This document shows, piece after piece, positions 60,204 to 64,000 of a stretch of 64,000 nucleotides of DNA. Each line of letters starts with the position of its first letter. Position 1 is the stretch's first letter. The DNA lies in assembly GCF_000797495.1 (NCBI RefSeq), contig NZ_JTGN01000005.1:429107-493106 (forward strand). The letters are read 5' to 3'. The notes under the pieces are model-generated. The model was not told where the DNA came from. It worked only from the letters and a program-made list of their open reading frames with translations, and searched no databases. The DNA comes from Robinsoniella peoriensis (GTDB lineage: Bacteria; Bacillota; Clostridia; Lachnospirales; Lachnospiraceae). A program made the translations under genes and the position numbers.

Positions 60204-61526
60204 TTATTCTGATTTTTTATCAAAACCATCGTTCCATGCCTGTGCATAAGCTTTGGCAAATTCGTCCGGTGTATACTGGCCCGCAAAAAGATTTTGCAGC
60301 AGCCTGCCTGCGTCGTCACCAGAAAATCCTGCGGGTTTTTCATTGGTATAACCGATATTCACTGCATTTTTTAATGCCGCGGTTACCTCATCTGCGATTG
60401 TTTTCGGTGCCCATTCAGCAGTTACATCCTGAAATGCACTGGGAGCTTTTGCCGCTTCACAATATTTCTTCTGGTTTTCCGGCTGAAACAGGAAATTTAA
60501 AAATTCAATACATTCCTCCTTATGTTCTGTTGTTGCAGAAATAGAATAACCCGAATCTTCTGCGCTTAATACAACCGGGCTGGAGTCTGGCATATAAGCC
60601 GGATAAGGTGCAAACCCCATCTGGTTCTCCATGTCCGGATTGGCATCCAGTATACTGGAGATTGCCCACATACCATTGCTGAACATCGCAGTCTTTCCAC
60701 TGACAAAATCCTGTACACAGTTATCATTGGTTGCCGTCAGAACATCCTTGTTGATCAGCTCTTTATCCTGTAGATTCTTCATCTTATCTGCAAAAACAGC
60801 CATCGCTCCATTACTGTCTGCAAACCGCAGTTTGCTCTGGTCATTTTTAAGCATTGCTTTTTTTGCATCCAGTGTCCCCAGCGTAGATTTGATATAACCG
60901 TGTGGGATAAATTCTATCAAATGTCCCAGATGCCAGGCTTCACTTCCGAAAATGAACCATGGAACTACATCCGGTTTTTCCGTTTTGATTTTCTCTAAGG
61001 CTTTTTCGAAATCATCCCATTTCGCGGGAAATTCTTTCATACCCAGATCGTTAAAAATACTTTTGTTATAGAAGAATCCTGCCATGGTCATATTAGTACA
61101 TACACGAAATGCCTTTTCCTGGTTGACATCGGTACAAGCCTCTTTCATTTCCGGCGACATTCTGTCCCACCATTCATTCTGATCAGACAAGTCCATATAC
61201 TTGCCTTCATCCACAAATCCCTGTTCATATGTTGTCATGATATCCGGTACTTCATTGGATGCAAATTTAATCTTAATTATATTACTTGCATCCTTCTGAT
61301 ACTCCTGTTCCACAGTAATTCTGTCCTGTGATTTATTGAAATCATCAATAATTTCATTCATCACATCAATGGTTTCAATTTTTCCGGTAAAGAGTTTAAT
61401 GTTCACTTTTTCAGCATTTTTAGAAGTGGCGGATTCAGGTGCTTCACCGGTATTCCCACAGCCGGCGAGGCTGCTGCATGCCATCACAGATACAAGAGCC
61501 AATGCTGTAATTTTGTTCTTTTTCAT
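60204..61526 (-). CDS. Extracellular sugar-binding lipoprotein
   Basis: About 440 residues from ATG 61526 with GGAGG upstream. The lipoprotein signal MKKNKITALALVSVMACSSL ends in lipobox LAGC (Cys near residue 22). The remaining protein is a family 1 solute-binding protein (YMDLSDQNEWWDRM, NGMWAISSILDANPDMENQMG). Captures an oligosaccharide for the two permeases; isomalto-oligosaccharide is the best guess from the linked GH66. First gene of the operon, divergent from the sensor kinase gene. Confidence 0.92.
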   Translation of the reverse strand: MKKNKITALALVSVMACSSLAGCGNTGEAPESATSKNAEKVNIKLFTGKIETIDVMNEIIDDFNKSQDRITVEQEYQKDASNIIKIKFASNEVPDIMTTYEQGFVDEGKYMDLSDQNEWWDRMSPEMKEACTDVNQEKAFRVCTNMTMAGFFYNKSIFNDLGMKEFPAKWDDFEKALEKIKTEKPDVVPWFIFGSEAWHLGHLIEFIPHGYIKSTLGTLDAKKAMLKNDQSKLRFADSNGAMAVFADKMKNLQDKELINKDVLTATNDNCVQDFVSGKTAMFSNGMWAISSILDANPDMENQMGFAPYPAYMPDSSPVVLSAEDSGYSISATTEHKEECIEFLNFLFQPENQKKYCEAAKAPSAFQDVTAEWAPKTIADEVTAALKNAVNIGYTNEKPAGFSGDDAGRLLQNLFAGQYTPDEFAKAYAQAWNDGFDKKSE

Positions 61527-61741
61527 TTTACGTTCCTCCTTCATATGTCAGGTAACATATCCGTACCTGAAAATGTTTATTTGATGATTTCATCTTAACA
61601 TTCCTTTTTTCAGTATTAAATACCATATATTTTAGATCATGGTTTCAGTTTTTTATATTTGTGAACCGGCGCTTGCCATTTTATTCAGACTGTATAATAA
61701 TATAATAAAAGAACTGCAAATGAAAGGGAAAGGGAATTATT
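61527..61741. promoter_or_regulatory. Divergent regulatory region of sugar operon and YesM/YesN system
   Basis: 215 bases between the binding protein and the sensor kinase genes. AT-rich; TATAATAATATAAT near 61694-61707 could serve the rightward promoter, without a clear -35 box at the best spacing. The YesN-type regulator would be expected to bind here for the leftward operon. No clear inverted repeat was seen. Confidence 0.45.
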
Positions 61742-63586
61742 ATGAAACATTTCAGACATCCAACGTTTCGTACAAAACTTATTTTTATGATCTGCCTATT
61801 CACCGTTTTCATTGTACTGGTTGTTTCCTTTCTGAATTACCGTTGGTATTCCAGGCAGCTGACAAAACAGACAATTAATCAGACTCAGCAGATCATTGAA
61901 CAGGCCGGCTCAAATATAAACACTTACCTTGATGAATTAAACCGGCTGACTTTAGCCCCTTACTATAATGACACTATACTTGAAAATCTTGAAAAAGCTT
62001 CTGGTACGCCGCAGGAACAATTGAATTCCAAACGGAAAATTGAGAACTTTCTGTCATCCGTAATGACACTGCCAAGGGATGAAATACTGCGGGTTTATAT
62101 GATGAATGAAGATCATATTTATGCATATACCAGAACCCCTTATGAAATGTCAGATTATGATTCCTACCCGGAAAGCTCCTGGTACCGGGAAGCATTGTCA
62201 ACTACCAAACCGATTTATATACCGCCTCATTTAGAAAAGGCATTTGGAAATAAGAAAACTCCGATCTTCTCCATCGTCAGACAGATCCGAAGCAAACAGG
62301 ATAATAAAAAAATTCTGGGTGTCATGAAAGTTGATGCTGACTATACCGGAATCAAGAAAATATGTGACCGTGTGGAATTAAAAAATGACGGCGCCCTTTT
62401 TATTTTGAATGATGATAATCAGATTATCTACCAGACTTCTGAACTTACGGAACCTTCACTGGCAGAACATATTAACCCGGATACCAATCCGAATGATCGT
62501 TTTCTGGTGGATTCACTTGGAAACAAGTACCTGGTTAACAGCTATTCTATATTTTCTTCCGGTTTAAAAATAATTGCTTTAAATTCTTACCGCGAATTAA
62601 TGCAGCCCATAAAAGATAATCTGGAGAAAACAATCCTTCTGGCTTTTTCCTGTATTTTGCTTACAATTGCATTTTTTGCACTTTTTATTAAACAATTTCT
62701 AACCCCACTGTTTGAAATCATTGGTCTTATGAAGGAAGTGGAAAATGGAAATCTGGAGATTCAGGTAGCTGTAAAAAATCAGGATGAAATTGGTTATCTT
62801 GCCGCTTCTTTTAACAAAATGGTTCAGAATCTTCAGCAATTTCTGACCCGAAATACTCAGCTCGTCAAGGAAGTTTACGAAACTAAATATCTATATAAAG
62901 AGTCACAGTACAATGCCTTGTGCAGCCAGATAAAACCTCATTTTATGTACAACACCTTAAATACCATCAGTCTTCTGATAAAATGCAGGGAAAATTCCAA
63001 AGCCGTACATGCTATTGAATCCTTTTCTTATTATCTGGGCGGAATAATGAACATTGACAAGGAAATTTCCATTGAAAAAGAGATACAGATCTGTCAATCC
63101 TATTTATCCATCATGCAGCTGCGATATGAGGACAAACTGACTTACCATATAGATATCGAAGAAGAATTGTATTCCTGCCAAATTCCATCTCTTTCCATAC
63201 AGCCTTTGATCGAAAATGCGGTAAAATACGGTTGTGAACCCAAAAGAGGGGCAACCCGCATTCTGATTTCTTCCAAGCTGACTGCCCATGGATACCAGAT
63301 CCGAATCTCTGATAATGGATTGGGTATGGAGCCGGAAACTCTGGAGAACGTAAAAAAACATATTCAGGATATTAAACTGCATCATCAGGAAGATACCACC
63401 GAACTTCTGGGAAACATTGGTTTGATAAATATCTGGAAACGACTTTATTTAAAATTTGGAGAAAAAGCAGAACTGGAACTGATCTCTTCTTACGGGAAAG
63501 GAACCACCGTTACCCTATATCTCCCAGAAAGAGATATGCAGAAAAGGAAGGAGGATAATAACAATGTATCATGTATTAGTAGTTGA
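61742..63586 (+). CDS. YesM-type sensor histidine kinase
   Basis: A 614-residue membrane kinase. TM1 about 12-31, an extracellular sensor region of about 265 residues, TM2 about 296-320, HAMP (about 318-370), His_kinase domain with the phospho-acceptor H400 in CSQIKPHFMYNTLNT, and a HATPase domain (IENAVKYGCEPKRG, ISDNGLGM, GNIGLINIWKRL). It likely detects extracellular sugar, perhaps together with the binding protein. It overlaps the regulator gene by 23 bases. Confidence 0.94.
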   Translation: MKHFRHPTFRTKLIFMICLFTVFIVLVVSFLNYRWYSRQLTKQTINQTQQIIEQAGSNINTYLDELNRLTLAPYYNDTILENLEKASGTPQEQLNSKRKIENFLSSVMTLPRDEILRVYMMNEDHIYAYTRTPYEMSDYDSYPESSWYREALSTTKPIYIPPHLEKAFGNKKTPIFSIVRQIRSKQDNKKILGVMKVDADYTGIKKICDRVELKNDGALFILNDDNQIIYQTSELTEPSLAEHINPDTNPNDRFLVDSLGNKYLVNSYSIFSSGLKIIALNSYRELMQPIKDNLEKTILLAFSCILLTIAFFALFIKQFLTPLFEIIGLMKEVENGNLEIQVAVKNQDEIGYLAASFNKMVQNLQQFLTRNTQLVKEVYETKYLYKESQYNALCSQIKPHFMYNTLNTISLLIKCRENSKAVHAIESFSYYLGGIMNIDKEISIEKEIQICQSYLSIMQLRYEDKLTYHIDIEEELYSCQIPSLSIQPLIENAVKYGCEPKRGATRILISSKLTAHGYQIRISDNGLGMEPETLENVKKHIQDIKLHHQEDTTELLGNIGLINIWKRLYLKFGEKAELELISSYGKGTTVTLYLPERDMQKRKEDNNNVSCISS

Positions 63587-64000
63587 TGATGAAACGCTTA
63601 TGCGTACATATCTCGCCAGCTGCATTCCTGCATTTACAAACAAATTCCGGGTCAGCGGAATTGCAAAAGATGGGCTGGAGGCTATGGAACTGCTGAAGAA
63701 GCAGCACTATGATTTAGTTATTACTGATATACAGATGCCGGAAGTAGACGGACTAAGTCTGGCAAAATATATCCATGAAAATTTTCCGTCTATAGCAGTC
63801 ATTATTATCTCCGGTTACAATGATTTTGAATATGCCAGAAAAGCAATCAAATATCAAGTTACCGATTATTTATTAAAACCGTTAGTGGATCAGACACTGA
63901 CAGACCTTCTGGAGACTATTGCAGAACGTCTGAAAGGACAGAATCTCTCCCAATTCCTGGACCAGGGAAATCTGTCCTCCGAGGCAGAGATGAAAAAACA
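63564..64000 (+). CDS. YesN-type response regulator, partial
   Basis: The window shows 145 residues. ATG 63564 has AAGGAGG eight bases upstream, inside the end of the kinase gene. The receiver domain has D8/D9, the phospho-acceptor D55 in LVITDIQMPE and the Lys in DYLLKPL. The AraC-type DNA-binding end expected for this family lies outside the window. It should control the divergent sugar operon. Confidence 0.92.
   Translation, partial: MYHVLVVDDETLMRTYLASCIPAFTNKFRVSGIAKDGLEAMELLKKQHYDLVITDIQMPEVDGLSLAKYIHENFPSIAVIIISGYNDFEYARKAIKYQVTDYLLKPLVDQTLTDLLETIAERLKGQNLSQFLDQGNLSSEAEMKK

Overview
The window looks like the chromosome of a gut-type Bacillota, most likely Lachnospiraceae. The evidence is the moderately low GC, AGGAGG ribosome binding sites on most genes, an ISLre2-type insertion sequence, CpsB-type PHP phosphatases, orphan LytTR regulators, and small palindromic MITE-like repeats of a kind I associate with that family. 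No rRNA, tRNA or CRISPR array was seen.

Positions 1-23862 hold one long leftward exopolysaccharide (EPS) operon of the Wzx/Wzy type. In transcription order it runs: a helicase-associated-domain repeat protein, an undecaprenyl-phosphate sugar transferase, a DUF1972 glycosyltransferase, a GT4, a pyruvyl transferase-like protein, a polymerase (Wzy), a flippase (Wzx), more glycosyltransferases with UDP-glucose dehydrogenase and UDP-xylose synthase, an acyltransferase, a CpsB phosphatase, an Ig-like membrane protein, two fused chain-length/BY-kinase proteins, and a VanZ-LCP protein. Upstream lies the most striking object in the window. A 28-bp perfect inverted repeat (23948-23975 and 24220-24247) encloses 244 bp that carry a promoter. 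It sits directly next to a tyrosine recombinase gene (24259-25101). This has the layout of an invertible promoter for phase-variable EPS expression, and in this sequence the best promoter faces away from the operon (probable OFF state). An orphan LytTR regulator and a PAS-PAS-GGDEF diguanylate cyclase follow.

Positions 27900-46970 are accessory DNA. They contain a GNAT/membrane fusion gene behind a textbook leader peptide and intrinsic terminator, a corrinoid methyltransferase pair separated by a 28-bp tandem repeat, an M23 peptidase, and a second GNAT. Broken genes follow (XRE, sigma factor, RhuM, TetR, SAM methyltransferase, OmpR tail), together with a ROK regulator, an SDR, an APH(3')-like aminoglycoside kinase, a flavodoxin-like gene, an ISLre2 element between two methyltransferase genes, and a divergently arranged ROK regulator and zinc alcohol dehydrogenase.

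Positions 47200-56700 hold a glycine-betaine/choline ABC transporter with a BusR-like (GntR + RCK_C) regulator and a bipartite operator, a LytTR-DUF3021-ABC operon, a transglutaminase-like protein, a MerR regulator facing a broken carboxymuconolactone decarboxylase, and an HxlR-PEBP pair. Positions 56727-64000 hold a sugar-uptake operon (binding protein, two permeases, GH66 glucanase) divergent from its likely YesM/YesN two-component system, which runs off the end.

Three genes (GNAT 28249, methyltransferase 42785 and, more weakly, M23 32535) carry a short leader ORF plus hairpin upstream. This suggests ribosome-mediated attenuation of the type common for antibiotic-responsive genes.
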